The translations under genes were made by a program, and so were the position numbers. Under the pieces are notes generated by a model. The model saw only the letters and a program-made list of their open reading frames with translations, ran no database searches and had not been told where the DNA came from. Shown piece by piece: positions 1 to 11,972 of a DNA stretch of 64,000 bases. Numbering within the stretch: the first letter of the stretch is position 1; every line of letters begins with the position of its first letter. This DNA comes from Diphasiastrum complanatum (taxonomy: Eukaryota; Streptophyta; Lycopodiopsida; Lycopodiales; Lycopodiaceae), in the NCBI GenBank assembly GCA_029204225.1, contig CM055096.1:62848957-62912956 (forward strand). Direction: 5' to 3'.

Positions 1-2155
1 ATCTAGAAAGATCTTAGCATATAAATACCCTAGATAAGTAATAGTGACCATCTGGCAAATATCCTTGGATGAAAAATGTGTAACAGTAAGGGCCAAAGGC
101 GCATGAATCATGTCAGGAACCGTAGAAATATCATGAGGCAGATCACAAACCTCAAGTAGAGATCCATGGAGTAAAGTGAAAGAAGATACAACCTGATCAC
201 CAATAGCGAGGGAACCATCAAACGTGGACCCATGAAGAACCCCATAGAAATCATCAGGAACATCGGCCATAACAGACTCAAGAGATGGAGATATAGAGGC
301 CAATGGAGAAGATACTGCACCAACCACCGAACCAGGAGGGCAATTTGAAGTATGCGCAAAAGCAATTGTAGAAATACCACCAAGGTATACGGTCTCAATA
401 TCAATGAAACCAGGAATGACCACTGAATACGATATCTGTGAATCAATGCATATAGGCGCAAGGCACACAGCAACAACCTGTAAATCCGAAGCAGCATCAA
501 CCTGAGGAAGAGGACCCACGTATGGTGAAAGTGAAGCAGCAACTGATGTACTCTGAATGGAAAGAAGAGCTGCATCGTCAGCCTTTGGCAGGCTATGCAT
601 AAACTGCTTCCCGGTAACCAACTGGAAGTCTCCCTGAGAATCAATGCCAACAAGTGAGTGTGTAACTGCATCAAGTACAAATGTCAATGTCTGTTGTGTC
701 AAGTCCAGTGTAACGGCTCCAAGAGATGCAAACCAATCAGCACCAAGGATAAGATCATAACGCTCCATAGGAATAATGTAAAGATCTGTCTGTCCAGAAA
801 AATCTCCAATGCGGTATGTTAAACGCTGAAACATCTGAGAACTAGGAAAAGAATGGGAACTGGCAACCTCAACTGTGAGAGGTTGTGAAGCAGGAACAGG
901 TGAAGCATGTATCTGACTAGTGATATAACTGCTAATAAAAGAATGAGTGTTGCCAGTATCAACTAAAGCAATATACTCACGACCTGTAATACGTACACGT
1001 AACCGAATGGAGCGAGGACCAGAACGCCCTGTCCAAGTAACATAGGCAAGCTGAGCATGGCAAGTAGCAGGAAGTAAATAAGTGGAAGGCTCAGGCTGAC
1101 GGCAATCACGGGCAAAATGGTTTGGACTCTTACAACGAAAGCAAAGACGCTGCTGCTGAAGGTCAGCGAACTCTGCAGACGTGTAACGTCGGACAAAAGC
1201 AGGTCGAGGAGTCGGAGGACGAGGAGACGAAGGGACAATGGAGAGAGCTGGAACAGAAGGGGCAGGTGTAGGGGTGGACGAAGCGAGAAAAGATGAAGCA
1301 GAAGGATGGGGTCGGGAGAAGCGGGAAGGAAGAGTGTCAGAGTACCTATGTTGTAAAGTACTGGCAAGAGACATCGCCTCAACAAGTGTGGGAGGATGGA
1401 AGGAAGAAACATCATAACGTAAAGCACCACGAAGCCCTGCAATGTAACAAGAAATAAGCTCAGTGGGCTGTAGATCTGTGAAAAGATAAGAAAGTTCCAT
1501 AAACTGATCTGTATAAGAAGCAAGATCACTGGTCTGAGTGAGACTACGGAATGTATCACGTTGGCGGTCGAGCCACTGAGGGTCAATCATAGCATGACGG
1601 AGGTCACGACGAAAAGTATGCCATAAATGGAGCCCTTCCCGATCAGGATCAGCTCTATAAACTCGCCACCACATGGTGGCGCATCCATCTAAATGTAAAG
1701 CAGCCAACTGGATCTTCTGAGGATCAGTCTTAGGGCAGATCTGAAAATATGTGTCAAGCTTAGCAAACCAATTCTCTAATAAGTTCTCGTCAGAGGAACC
1801 GGAATAGGTAGCAAGCTGTACCCTATCACAAAAGTCTCGAGCAAAGTGTGGCTCAGGAAGTGGGGGACGTGAAAAGAACCAGAAGATGGGTTAGGTGGAA
1901 TGAACGGTCCACCACCAGGCTGACTAGCAGAGGAAGATGGAAATCCAAATGGAGGGGGAGTCCCAAATGAAGGAAAAACAGGAGCTTTACCAGGACCATG
2001 AGGCTGTAAAGAATCAATCTGTGACTGCATAGAACAAAGCCGGTCATAACAGTATCGAAGCGAAGAACGAGGCCAGAAAGGGTCTCATCCATGCGACAAA
2101 ACTGATTGGATAAGGTTTCTTGAGTAGTCTCACTTGGGGTAGGTGAATGTGCCAT
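1..2155 (-). pseudogene. gypsy gag-protease reading frame (partial, frameshifted near its start)
   Basis: This is the capsid and protease part of a Ty3/gypsy polyprotein, read right to left. A plausible start is the ATG at 2155-2153 (MAHSPTPSETTQ). A Pro/Gly/Ser-rich stretch (about 2030-1860) is followed by a gag core with the typical aromatic pattern (LENWFAKLDTYF, CATMWWRVY), a CCHC zinc knuckle CFRCKSPNHFARDC near 1125-1085, and an aspartic protease site LVDTGNTHSFIS near 970-935 with ILGADW downstream. From about 1870 to base 1 the frame is open. Two frame changes, near 2040 and near 1870, separate the N-terminal part from this frame, so the copy is probably defective. The Asp-Thr-Gly protease triad is intact. 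Family assignment is secure; lineage within Ty3/gypsy is not resolved. Confidence 0.85.
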
Positions 2156-2840
2156 AATGATAGTGGAAGGAATAGACGAAAACTTGAGAGAGCGGACTCT
2201 TGTCGTCACCCCAAATTAGTCTATTAAAACCACTATTATCACAACTAAGAAAGGACAACAATCAGCAAATGAAAAAAAGTGAAAATGAAGGCTGTAAAAA
2301 TGCACTGGATAGCTAGGAGGCAAGTGACAAATTGGAGTATCAAACGGAGTCGGAATTTCGTGAAATTTGGTTGAGGATGGGCGATGGACAGCTTGCAAAC
2401 AAGGTGTGAAAAATGGCTGCAAACGGAGACAAAAACGGACGAAAGTGACAAGTATGAAGCGGCTGGACAGCCTGCAAACAAAAGTGAAAAGAGGGCTGAA
2501 AATGGAAGGAGGAACGGACGAAAGAGATGAGGGAATTGGGCGCTGGAGAGCTTGCAAACAAGCTGGAAATGGGTGATAGAGGGTTGGAACTTGGGCGTCG
2601 GAAATAATCTGCCCAAAAAAAAAAAAAAAAAAAATCTCCGTCCGCCAAATTTAGCGGAAGTACTTCCGCTAACTATCTGCTAAAGCTCCGCCAAGGAAAA
2701 TGATGGGAGCTGGTCCTCCAAACTGTGCTGAATGTTGCTAAAGCAAAGAGACGAAAGCCCTCAGCAAAGAGAGAAAAATCAGCAAGGAAAATGGGCACCC
2801 AATCAGAAAATCAGATCTGAAATTCAGCAATTAGGAAAGT
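2156..2840 (-). other. gypsy untranslated leader with a 20-A tract
   Basis: This is non-coding sequence between PBS and gag. It holds imperfect repeats of a 'gcttgcaaac' type motif (around 2390, 2470 and 2550) and a run of 20 A at 2615-2634. The ORFs across it are low-complexity and not credible. Confidence 0.55.
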
Positions 2841-2852
2841 GCTCTGATACCA
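2841..2852 (-). other. primer binding site of the gypsy element
   Basis: gctctgatacca on the plus strand is the complement of tggtatcagagc, the initiator tRNA-Met primer site used by plant LTR elements. It lies directly left of the minus-oriented LTR. Confidence 0.85.
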
Positions 2853-3313
2853 AGTTACGACTAGAGCCACAGCTGATCTAAAGCTAAGCTATGAAAGCAT
2901 CACATAAGCAAGACTTAAGCTATGAAAGCAGCACATAAGCAAGACTTAACCCTAGAAAGCAGGAAAGAGAGAGATTAAGGAGACTAAAGAGAGAGATCAA
3001 TATCATCAGCTGAATAACAAATGACACAGTTTCCCTACTTATAGCCAAGAGGAAGCCCTAAAAGGAAGCTTCCGGTGGCTAGGGCCCAACTGGGAGGGAA
3101 AATAGTGCGCCCTCCAAGAAGGCCCCCACTCTCTAGTAATATGTCCAAATGGCCTATTAATGAATAATAAGGCCAAAGGCCAACCATATAGTCTAAGTGT
3201 CACTAATGAATAAAAAAGGGCCCAAGGCCTGCTTATGCATAAAGTAAAGTAAATGTAAATGGACGCGGCGAATGTAATGAGCTGAGTCCATAACTCTGGC
3301 AGGCAATTCGACA
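2853..3313 (-). repeat. 5' LTR of the gypsy element
   Basis: About 460 bp between the PBS and the copia junction. On the minus strand it could begin tgtcgaattg and contains a TATA-like ggctataagtaggg near 3048. The 3' edge next to the PBS does not end in a clean CA, so the inner boundary is approximate. The partner LTR is outside the window. Confidence 0.6.
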
Positions 3314-5745
3314 ATTCCATGTCTGGTTTTTGATTAGAGAGGCATACTCTCTTTCCATCGCTTCTCTCCAGAGATCAGAGTCTAACTGACGGAGTGCTTC
3401 ATCGACAATAGTCGGTTCCTGAATTAGATAGCAGGCAGACTCATTAATATTCGTTGTGTGATTGATCTTCTTGGAGGTGGCGTAGGCTGATAATCATGTT
3501 CTTGGTTTTGTTGCTCCTAAGTAGTAACGTCTTCTCAGATTCGCTGTCGAAGAGCTATTCGCCTGTCGGCGTATTTGAACTTGAGACTCGAATTGTTGTG
3601 TCGATGGCATGAGTAGTCGATAGTTCATCTGGAACTTTGCTCTTGCCTTCAAGTTGATAAATTGGTCCTCAATAAACATCACATCCTTGCTGAAGAATAT
3701 CTTCGATGTATCGGGATCATACAGCTTGTAAGTCTTATATGAAGAAGCATAACCAATGTGGATGGTTTTGAGGTTGTGGGAATCCATCTTCTTTCTGGTC
3801 TCCTTCGGGATCTGTGCATAGGCGATGCATCTGGACAGTTTGAGGTTCTTCACTAATGGTTTGGATCTTGTCCAAACTTCATAAGGTGTTTAACCTGAGA
3901 GGCCTTTAGTCGAACATCTATTTTGAATGTACATTGTTGTGGAAACAGCTTCAGCCTAGAAGCGCTTAGGTAGTGATGCGTGAGCAAGCATGCACTTAGC
4001 TGATTTGACTAGCTCATTGGACTGAGGCGAATAAGGAGTGATAAATTGTTGTTCGATGCCTTGGTTGAGGCAATACTCCTTGAATTCGGTTGAGATATAC
4101 TCTACACCATTGTCAGACCTCAAAGCCTTGATTCGTATACCACTTTCTTTCTCTACTCGCCCCATGAATTTTTTTAAGAGGTTGAATGCCTCTGATTTAT
4201 GCTTAATAAAATATACAACTATTCGTCTAGAGCATTCATCAATAAAGGTAATAAAAAATCTAGCACCTACCAACGATAAAGTTTGCATTGGGCCACATAT
4301 GTCTCTGTATGTACAATATCTAACAAATCTTTAGCTACATGCTGGTGCGATAATGCAACTTTGGCAGACAAGGAGTTTGACTTTCCTATCTGGATAGTCG
4401 AGATCAAGTACAATAGACTGCTTAGTCATGTTCGATACAGAAGCCTAATTCAAGTGGCCAAATCTAAAATGCCAAAGTAATCCTTTATTGATGTGAACAG
4501 AATTATTCAGAGCTTGATTAGTAGCAAAATAGTGACTCAGTTTGTACAAGCACCCATGCCTCTTTCTGAGTGCAAGGATCTTGCCTGTCCTATCGACAAC
4601 TCTGCACCGATTAGATTCGAATTCTACTCTATGTCCTAGATCAGTGATTCTGCTTACTGAAACCAGATTCGCGGATAGATTAAGTACATAAAGGACTTTA
4701 GAGAATAGATTGAACTGATCATTCTGGAAGCTTAATCTTGCAGTGCCTTCACCTTTGATAGCATGTTTGCTATTGTCACCAAGGTGAACATACTTTCTAG
4801 TACTGTAAGGCATATAAGATTGGAAACAATCGATATGACTGGTCATGTGTTGAGTGGCTCTGGATTAAAAAAAATAGGAGTTGTTGTTTGAGATGGTTGT
4901 TCATGAATGCATCTTCCTCCACTTCTTGACTGGGGGGATGGAATGTTTTTGCAGCTGCATTCGCTTGTTAATTCGATTTCTTCTTGCTATTGTTCTTGGC
5001 TTTCAGTAATCTGTAATCTTGAATCTCGTGGTTGGTGCTCTTGCAGTACTTGCAACACATCTTCTTCTTTGTATGTGGATTCGATGACTGCTCTTGACTG
5101 TGTCGGCTTCTAATTTGGCTTGAATTGCTTCAAGCCTTTTTTCTTTTGCTTCTTCGAGCCTCTGTTTGCATATAGAGCGTGCGAGTGTGTGTTCGAAGAA
5201 CTGGAAGCTCCATTCCTTTGATTCTCTTTTTGTAGCAACATAGTGACAACTCTTGAGAGAGTTAGATCTGAGTGTGTCATTATGATCATCACTAGTTTTC
5301 GTACGTAGACTGCAGGCTCGATAGCAGTGTCATTATTGCGTCTTGATCGTCAATGACTAATCCAACAGTGGCCATTTGTTGTAGGAGGTTCTTCAATTGG
5401 TTTATGTGATTATGTCGTGAATCGCCATTTAACATCCTGAGGGAGAAGAATTTTCTTCTGAGATGTAACTTGGAAGTTACATCCCTCACGTTGTACAGTG
5501 TATTGAGGATGTCCTGGACTTCTTTCGATGTTGAGCTTCAGATACGTGGCTGATTTGTGTATTTGGGATGTTGAGGATGATCAACGCGAAGGCTTTGCCA
5601 TCCTTTAGCTTCCATCTAGAGATTGTTGCATCGTCTGCTTTGGGTCTGACTTCGACACCTGTGACAACATCATACAATCCCTTGGCCATTAGCACGGTTT
5701 TCATCTTAAATTTCCATAGATGGTAGTTTGATCCATTGAGCTTAG
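3314..5745 (-). pseudogene. Ty1/copia fragment: gag, protease, integrase, start of RT
   Basis: This is a degenerate copia polyprotein read right to left. Gag begins within the conserved SNYHLWKFKMKT block near 5730. It is followed by a gag helical region (NHINQLKNLLQQM, about 5410) and integrase. Integrase shows a zinc-binding start (LLWHFRFGHLN, about 4450), TFIDECSRRIVVYF (about 4240) and LRSDNGVEY (about 4110). The sequence stops at the LIKNQTW-like block just before the RT core, where the gypsy LTR begins. Several frameshifts break it. It belongs to the same family as Copia-R further right: 3316-3430 and 30450-30560 align almost base for base. The rest of this copy probably lies left of the window, beyond the inserted gypsy element. 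Confidence 0.85.
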
Positions 5746-6600
5746 TCTAAGTGATAGTAATAACTATGTGTGACTTAAGAATGAAATAAAACTAGTGCTA
5801 TTATCAGAACAAGAAAATGATTATTCTAGGGTAGTTCTCATATATGCATAGGTCTTGATCCTACTTGGGATCCTCCATGACAACTATATTGTGTCTTCCT
5901 AGGACCTATATTTCACATGGTTCTTATTTGGGCTTTAATATTTGACATTACATATTTCCCTCCAATTAATTGAAGCAAGGTAGCTTTTGATTGGTTAAAA
6001 AATTATACTAAGGCCCCTCATTGGGTAGCTTGTTATTCTGGAGATTGTTCCTACCGTTGCTCAGGTAGAGCTTGAGCCTCAGTCATCTATGATATTCAGG
6101 TTATGTTCTTAGGTTATGTTTGTTGTCATTTATGTCTATAGTTCATGATGTGATGCCATAGTTGTGATGCTTGTTCATAACTCGCATGCATGAGTTGTCC
6201 ACTATTAGTTGACTATAAATTTAGGCTGAGTGTCCCATGCATACACCAAAGTTATTTCAAGGCTAATTTGAGCAGAGTCCCTAACCTCCTCTGGGCTTCC
6301 TTGACCTTAGGTGAGAGGCTTATTTAGCTGAGTTAATTAAGGACATAACATAGAAAATGTCTTACATATAAGAGACAGAGCTAAAAATTCTATTTAGGAC
6401 ATGGAGACATGGAACATGTTAAGAAGATTTTTTCCCATTCAGAGTATGAATGAGGTCGTCTGCTTGCTCCTAGAAAGTTGTAGTTGGGAATAAGTGGAAG
6501 CCAATTTTATGAATTGTTACCGTTAATACGTTTGTTATTCATGCTAATGTAGGTGCTTTGCATCAGCTCCTCACAATGTTCTGATCTTTGTTCCACATAG
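5746..6600 (+). other. probable intron of the polymerase gene, no feature recognised
   Basis: AT-rich non-coding sequence between the copia fragment and the first visible polymerase exon. No recognisable palm-domain exon (the Gly-Ser-x-x-Arg-Arg-Gly-Lys and Asp-x-Asp region) is seen here, so the next upstream exon must lie beyond the left edge. Confidence 0.5.
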
Positions 6601-7841
6601 GATAGTCATGCTGGCTTGCTGCTGCGATTGGTTCGTATATTGAAAAATGCGGGATTCATTTTGGATGGTCTTAATGTGAATGGCCAAAGTTTAGAGGAAA
6701 ACCAAGTGAATTCAAAGGTGTGAGTGCTTTCGAGACCCTTCTTTGAAACTTGCAGTTAAAAGGCAGCTTCAGTTGACAAGTTTTGGGTGAATATTTTTCA
6801 CTGTAAGAAGTTAGAACTAAAACTGGGTCTGTTATGCAGGAATATCAAGATGAGGTGGGTACCTTTATGGGGATTTGCCAGCTTCCACACAAACCGTGCA
6901 GACGCTTGGACATAAAGGTTAATTACCACTTCCGTGTATAGAGTCTATATCAAGGCTTCAAACCTAAAACCCTTAACCTAAATTTTATTGCATAAGAGAA
7001 GGAAACAAGTGCAGAAATGGTTTGTGATAGACTCTAGTAAGGAATCTGGTCAATTGAACTGTAATTATGTTCTTTATAGTTGCTTTTTGGAGATTTGTCT
7101 GTAATCAAAGAGTGAATGTTGGCATAGAAGTAGAATATAGAGCTTAGCAATGTTTTAGTCACTCATTGGGATTATATTGGAAGATATTGCAGGTGTACCC
7201 AAAGGCTATGTATGCTTTCGCATTGATCTATTTTACAGGAAACGATGTCTTAAACAGGAAGTAAGCTTCTATTCAGGATAAGCATTTTTTGCATGCTTGT
7301 TTTCCCCTTTGTGAATGATCAAATTTATTGCGATGGCCAATACTTTTTTCAATCCCTTGAAAAAGTATTTCTTTCATGCATTGATGTGCTGCCTTCCGGA
7401 ATGCTGCATTCTGACCGTGTTCCAGAACAAGCTTTCTGATCACGTTTCAGAAAATTCCAGAGTTCCGGATTGGAACGCTGTCCTTTTTTTTTTTAGATTT
7501 TGTTTTTGGTTGTGAAACTGTTGCTATTGAGATTGTGACAGGATAAGATACCATGCCCAAATGAAAGGCTACAAATTGAGTGATCGAGGTCTTTTTCTTT
7601 CCACAGGGAAAGGAAGCAAAGTAAGCTCTTTCTAGATGATGTTAACTTATTGATTCTGTTTTAGCTTAAGCTTTTCCCAACTTGTTTGGAGTAGATGGTT
7701 TTGTAAATTGATCCCTCAGGTTATTGTTTTCCTTGCACACAGGCAAGAACCAGTGAAGTTAGCATACCATGTGAAACAGAGGAAGAGGTATTCCATAAGC
7801 TTGGTCTTCCATATCCTGAACCACATGAACGAAATTGGTGA
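6601..7841 (+). CDS. POLL: DNA polymerase lambda-like (family X), last five coding exons
   Basis: This is the C-terminal palm and thumb region of a family X repair polymerase. In the nucleus such enzymes fill short gaps in base excision repair and end joining. Exons are 6601-6717, 6840-6917, 7193-7260, 7542-7620 and 7743-7841, all with AG/GT borders and consistent phase. Together they encode 146 residues, ending in a TGA at 7839. Diagnostic blocks are DSHAGLLLRLV (family: SH-GFL-KLV), TFMGICQLP...RRLDIK (family: -F-G-C-..R-DLK, carrying the third palm aspartate), FALIYFTGNDVLNR, GYKLSDRGLF and the C-terminal EEEVFHKLGLPYPEPHERN. The family C-terminus is normally ...F-FLG--W-EP-ERN-, so the end is complete. 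The BRCT, 8-kDa lyase and fingers exons are missing because the gene starts left of the window or was split by the TEs at 1-5745. Pol lambda is preferred over beta because plants carry a lambda-type enzyme. Confidence 0.88.
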
Positions 7842-9578
7842 TGAGATCAACATCAAGAGCATCTATTGTTGGCTCCAATAGGAAAGGCTTTGTTTGTATA
7901 ATGATCATCCTAGAAAATTTACACCATTATCACTATCACAACAAAATGCAATCATTTTGATTTTTTCTAACAGCTATTCAATGGTATAGGGAAATCAAAA
8001 GACACTCTCAAATATAAGGGTTTAGGGCTTTTCATACAAATTCAAGCCTGAAACAAAGCGCAGGCTTCTAAAATACTGTGAAAAGACATGATTGTAGATC
8101 ATCTTTAAGCTTAGGGCGACATTTTCCTTTCGATACCCAATTATGTGAACTGTGGAAGTTTACATTGTCTTTCCCATATGTTTGCCTGTATGCTTATTTA
8201 TACTGGGAAATTTCTTTTGGGAACAGTGAGCATCTATTGTTTTTGTTTACAATTCCAATGGGAATTGCCTCTTTAAAGGCTTTGAAGATAATCATGCTTT
8301 TAGGAGGAAGCTATCAAACTGGAAGTGGGTTGAAAGCAATAATAGCCATTTTTTACCTTTTTGGGTCACATTTTTTATGTGGGGAATGAAAAAAATAAAA
8401 TTTTAATTTTTTTAACGTGCTGTGAAACTAAAAACGATATTCCATATGTACCCATTTTGTATGCTCTTTCTTAGTCAAAAGCAAATTTTGAATGATATGT
8501 GTCCTGAGTTTCTTGCTTGCAATAGTATTTCGTGCAAATTTGAGTTTGTGAAATACTTTAGTTTTTACTTTTGTCGATTATACTAAATTGAGTACTTCAA
8601 GAATGTTTTTCTCATTGCCCTTGATATTTAATTTACTAATAACATAGTTGAGCAATAGAGACTCCTATTCCATTCTTATCAATTATTGTTACACTTTGAA
8701 CACTAAAACTCTTCAAGCTGAGCAATTACTCAATCATTATTTGATGTGAATCCAAGATTCACGTGTTAATCTTTTGACACCTTTTTGACTAAGATAATTT
8801 CAAAGTTTGAAGTTATGTATTTCAGAGGCTACATTGTTAGATAACATGTGCGTGAGTCATTGAGGGGACTTGAACATAACCTTTTTCTTACAATTGATAT
8901 AATATCCGAAAAAATGAAAAAACCAAGATTTTCGTTCCGACATTTTTTGGGAGCCTTCCAAACTTATTTATTGATTTATGTTATTATAAGTAGATCATGA
9001 CACTATGAACTTCAATTTGTCATCGCAATATTGTTGCATAATCCTAGAAGAAAGAATGAATTGACAAACACAATTGATTTTTTTCCAGTAGAAAGAATTG
9101 GCAATCGAAAAGGTGGTGGCGGCCAAAATATGCAAGAAACAATAATTTTCAATCAAAAAAGAAATCACAAAATTAAAGAGAAAAAATCTTTGATAGATCC
9201 ATGTGATGGCATGTGGATGATTCAGAGGTCTTGACGTTTTGGTAGGTTATACAAGAAGAAAATAGTAGACTAGAGGAGTCGGTTTTTTGATTTAGGAGCC
9301 CCATAACATTTGAGTCCAATTAGACATGGACTTAAGAGTGTAGAATTAGGTGTATGGATCACACTAGAAATGGAGGATTACAAGCCATGGGAGTTGGGTT
9401 AGCCTCATTCATCATGGAAAATGGTTAGAGAGGATTCACTGGAGATGTATTTATGTGATGCATATTGTAATTATGAATTCTTGTGAGTAATATCATAGAT
9501 TCAAGGATTTTACACTATAAAGAGTCGTTCATTTTGAACAAAATTGTACACTATAATGAAAAGTTACAAAACAACTAT
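7842..9578 (+). other. 3' flank of the polymerase gene, no gene recognised
   Basis: This holds the probable 3' UTR and an AT-rich intergenic stretch. A 103-codon ORF at 8078-8389 has no family signature and is followed by A/T runs. No RNA gene, repeat array or TE coding block is evident. Confidence 0.5.
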
Positions 9579-9836
9579 TTAGGTAGGAAGTGTGATATCC
9601 ATACGATTATCGTCACTAGTAAATGCCATGCTACATGACAAATGGTAATCCAAATCATGCCAAGATATGCCCGAAGCATATTTTCCATCGATTGGTTTGA
9701 TACGTTCAATTTGTCTGTTAAGTTTTGGTTGATTTGATGAGAGATTTTTCAAATTTTCATTCATTTCATCGGTGCAATATATTGGCAGATTGAGTTTTCT
9801 ATAAGCTATTTTTTTCATTCCCTTAACAACATTCAT
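9579..9836 (-). other. unrecognised 85-codon ORF beside a gypsy relic
   Basis: An open frame rich in Asn, Lys and Asp, with no motif I can name. It lies on the same strand and just downstream of the gypsy RT relic, so it may be a drifted piece of that element. It is not credible as a host gene. Confidence 0.25.
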
Positions 9837-9879
9837 TTAAGTAATGCAAGATTGACGTTTTTTTGTGTGAAGCCTAGGC

Positions 9880-10430
9880 AAAATTCTATTTCACAAATTG
9901 TTTTTGAGATTGACCACTCACGTCTTACAAATTTTATCATGATTGATCTCAATATCATGATCATATGGCCTAGATATTTAAGATTTTAAAAAAAAAAAGA
10001 TTACACTCTTACTCTGTAGTATAAATATTTTCATGCCTTAAAGATATTTAAGATGATACGAAGGTCTTCACAATCGTCTAGAATCTAGTTATAAATCAAA
10101 GAAAATCATTCATCATCTTGGCATGTGTTTTTTAGACCAAAAGGTGAAACCCAAATCTCAAAGTGGCCATATTTAGCACGAAAATATCTTTGGGTGGATC
10201 CTCTTATGTAACCCTTAATTGATAGTATCCTAATCTACGGTCAATTTTGGTAAAATACTTTGCATCATTCAAACCATTCATCAAAAATTCGTCATGGACA
10301 AGGGATAACAAAGTTTTATGATCATTTTCTAAATCAAAGTCAACACATAAAGGCATAAGCCTTTGTCTTTCTTTATAACAGATAATACAAGAGCTCCCCA
10401 AGGTGATTCAACAAGATATCAAATAGTTTA
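9880..10430 (-). pseudogene. degenerate Ty3/gypsy reverse transcriptase
   Basis: Minus-strand remnants of the RT core. An LCVDFDLEN block corresponds to the usual CVDYR-LN. It is followed by NDAKYFTKIDRRLGYYQLRV (family: A--FSKIDL-SGYHQIRV, carrying the first catalytic Asp), then in shifted frames a GF-LL-type block equivalent to the MPFGL region. Several stops and frameshifts are present. Flanking sequence shows no LTR. Confidence 0.75.
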
Positions 10431-10656
10431 ATTGCCTAATCAAATGGTACTAGGGTGATAGGAAAAAAAATAGATAATGTTCATGTTTTTGAAGTTGAAA
10501 TCTTGTTTTTTTAAGATAAATCTATTTGATATTATGAGCTTCCAACTAGAAAATATTTTCATGTTCATGCTTATAATTGTGGAATTATAAATAAATGGTA
10601 AGACGTATACGAAGAAGAGAAAAAGGAGAGGACCTTGGCTAGAAAGCGGCAACGAC

Positions 10657-11340
10657 ATGATAGAAGTAGACACATGGCCACAAGTTCACGTGATGTTCAG
10701 CCATTGCCCAAGCAATGCACATAGAGTGGATGCATGGCACACTACAAAAAGCATCAAAGGAGGGACAAAAATATCAAACGCAGAATGGGACTTTGCAAGA
10801 GGATGCGAATGGAAGGTATTATTTGTGAGATACTTTATTATTAGAACATTTTTGTTTATAACAATATTTGTTTAATCATTTTTAAACACCATGTTCATTC
10901 ACCATGATTTATATTTATTATATGTCATGTTTTTGGTTTTATTGTAGGTGATTTAAGTATTTGAACTTTTGATATATTCTAAAATAATAATTTTTTGGGC
11001 ATTTATCAACCAGATCGACTAAGCAATACATGGTGGTTTGTAGCTCAAGTTGAACCACGAGCACGATGAGTATTTGAGGGTGCGAATGTTGAGAATGAGA
11101 TGCAAAACCTTCATTTTGAGAGCAGAATAGTTGACCATGAGATTGAGCTACCTAGAGATGTAGTAAATCTTCAAATCATACATGAAGCACTTCCATAGAT
11201 GTTGAGAATAGAAATTTTAAATAGTTAGAATGATGAAATAAGTTATGAAAGTGAGAGTGATGATGAAAAGCATATAAGAAGAGACGAATTGCAAGATGCT
11301 GTTGAAATTGATTCTTGCAATTTCAAATAAAAAGGTTAAA
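10657..11340 (+). pseudogene. unidentified coding relic
   Basis: A 72-codon ORF (10657-10875) is followed by a longer stretch around 11000-11330. On the plus strand that stretch reads as mostly open protein with blocks such as TWWFVAQVEPRAR and ESRIVDHEIELPRDV, broken by a few TGA/TAG codons. Composition and the acidic tail (SYESESDDE) suggest an old transposon or gene exon. I cannot assign a family. Confidence 0.35.
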
Positions 11341-11352
11341 TTTCATCTATTC

Positions 11353-11441
<89 letters not shown>

Positions 11442-11442
11442 A
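11353..11442. repeat. (TA)n microsatellite
   Basis: About 90 bp of nearly pure TA with a few TACA interruptions, flanked on the right by a short CA run (about 11535-11550). Confidence 0.95.
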
Positions 11443-11569
11443 AAGATATGTTGATGGTGTTAACCCAGTCTACTCCCCTATGTCACACTTAGACCCTACT
11501 CTTTGTCAATTCATACAAGCTTATTTTTTGACCCACACACACACACACATACATTTCAAATTTTATTCT

Positions 11570-11972
11570 CTTTGGTAACTACCGCACGACCATGATTGGA
11601 CATGTTCTCACGAAGTTATATGGTACCATCCTTCAGTCTGCAGTTAGTATAGAGACAGAGTCCAAGAGATTGCATGCATTGGGACATGCAGGATTTCGAG
11701 CCCACTACTCCACATCTGATCACATCTTCATCCTCCGAGCTCTTATCGAGAAAGCTAAATACAGGAAAGAAAAGGTTTACTATTGTTTTGTAGACTTCAA
11801 GAAAGCCTTTGATTCTGTCCCACGCTCCTTGCTCATTTCATGATCTAGGCTTCTTGATAGATATCATTCTGGTTGTCATGGCTCTCTATGAGAGAGTTCT
11901 GGGCTATTTTCGTCATAGCAGTGGTATTTCCGAACATATTTGGAGTACTATTGGGGTCAAGCAGGGATGCTC
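11570..11972 (+). pseudogene. LINE reverse transcriptase fragment
   Basis: Non-LTR retrotransposon RT, N-terminal half of the domain. A block equivalent to RA-GQAGFR (HALGHAGFRAHYSTSDH) is followed by LRALIEKA, then YYCFVDFKKAFDSVPR, which carries the first catalytic Asp. After a frame change come a LYERV block and IGVKQGC, the start of the next RT motif. The LINE sequence stops at about 11972, where repeat module A begins, so the YADD block is absent. The family looks the same as the LINE at 55-56.7 kb, which has the complementary C-terminal half. Confidence 0.82.

Larger units (their letters stand above)
1..3313 (-). mobile_element. Ty3/gypsy LTR retrotransposon, 5' half, runs off the left edge
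   Basis: Read on the minus strand, the order is LTR (about 3313-2853), an initiator-Met PBS (2852-2841), a leader, gag with a CCHC knuckle, and a retropepsin-like protease open to base 1. RT, RNase H and integrase must lie left of the window. The right end abuts copia sequence in the middle of a coding region (about 3314), so the gypsy element probably inserted into that copia. The matching left junction would be outside the window. Confidence 0.85.

Noticed and set aside
108-1586. ORFs of 190 and 207 codons on the minus strand
   Set aside because: They are out-of-frame shadows of the gypsy gag-protease frame, which holds the zinc knuckle and protease motifs.
2216-2648. Phe/Ser/Leu-rich ORFs in the gypsy leader
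   Set aside because: Low complexity, overlapping in several frames and ending in the poly-A tract; no domain.
8078-8389. 103-codon ORF downstream of the polymerase gene
   Set aside because: No motif, AT-rich 3' flank composition and no neighbouring exon evidence.
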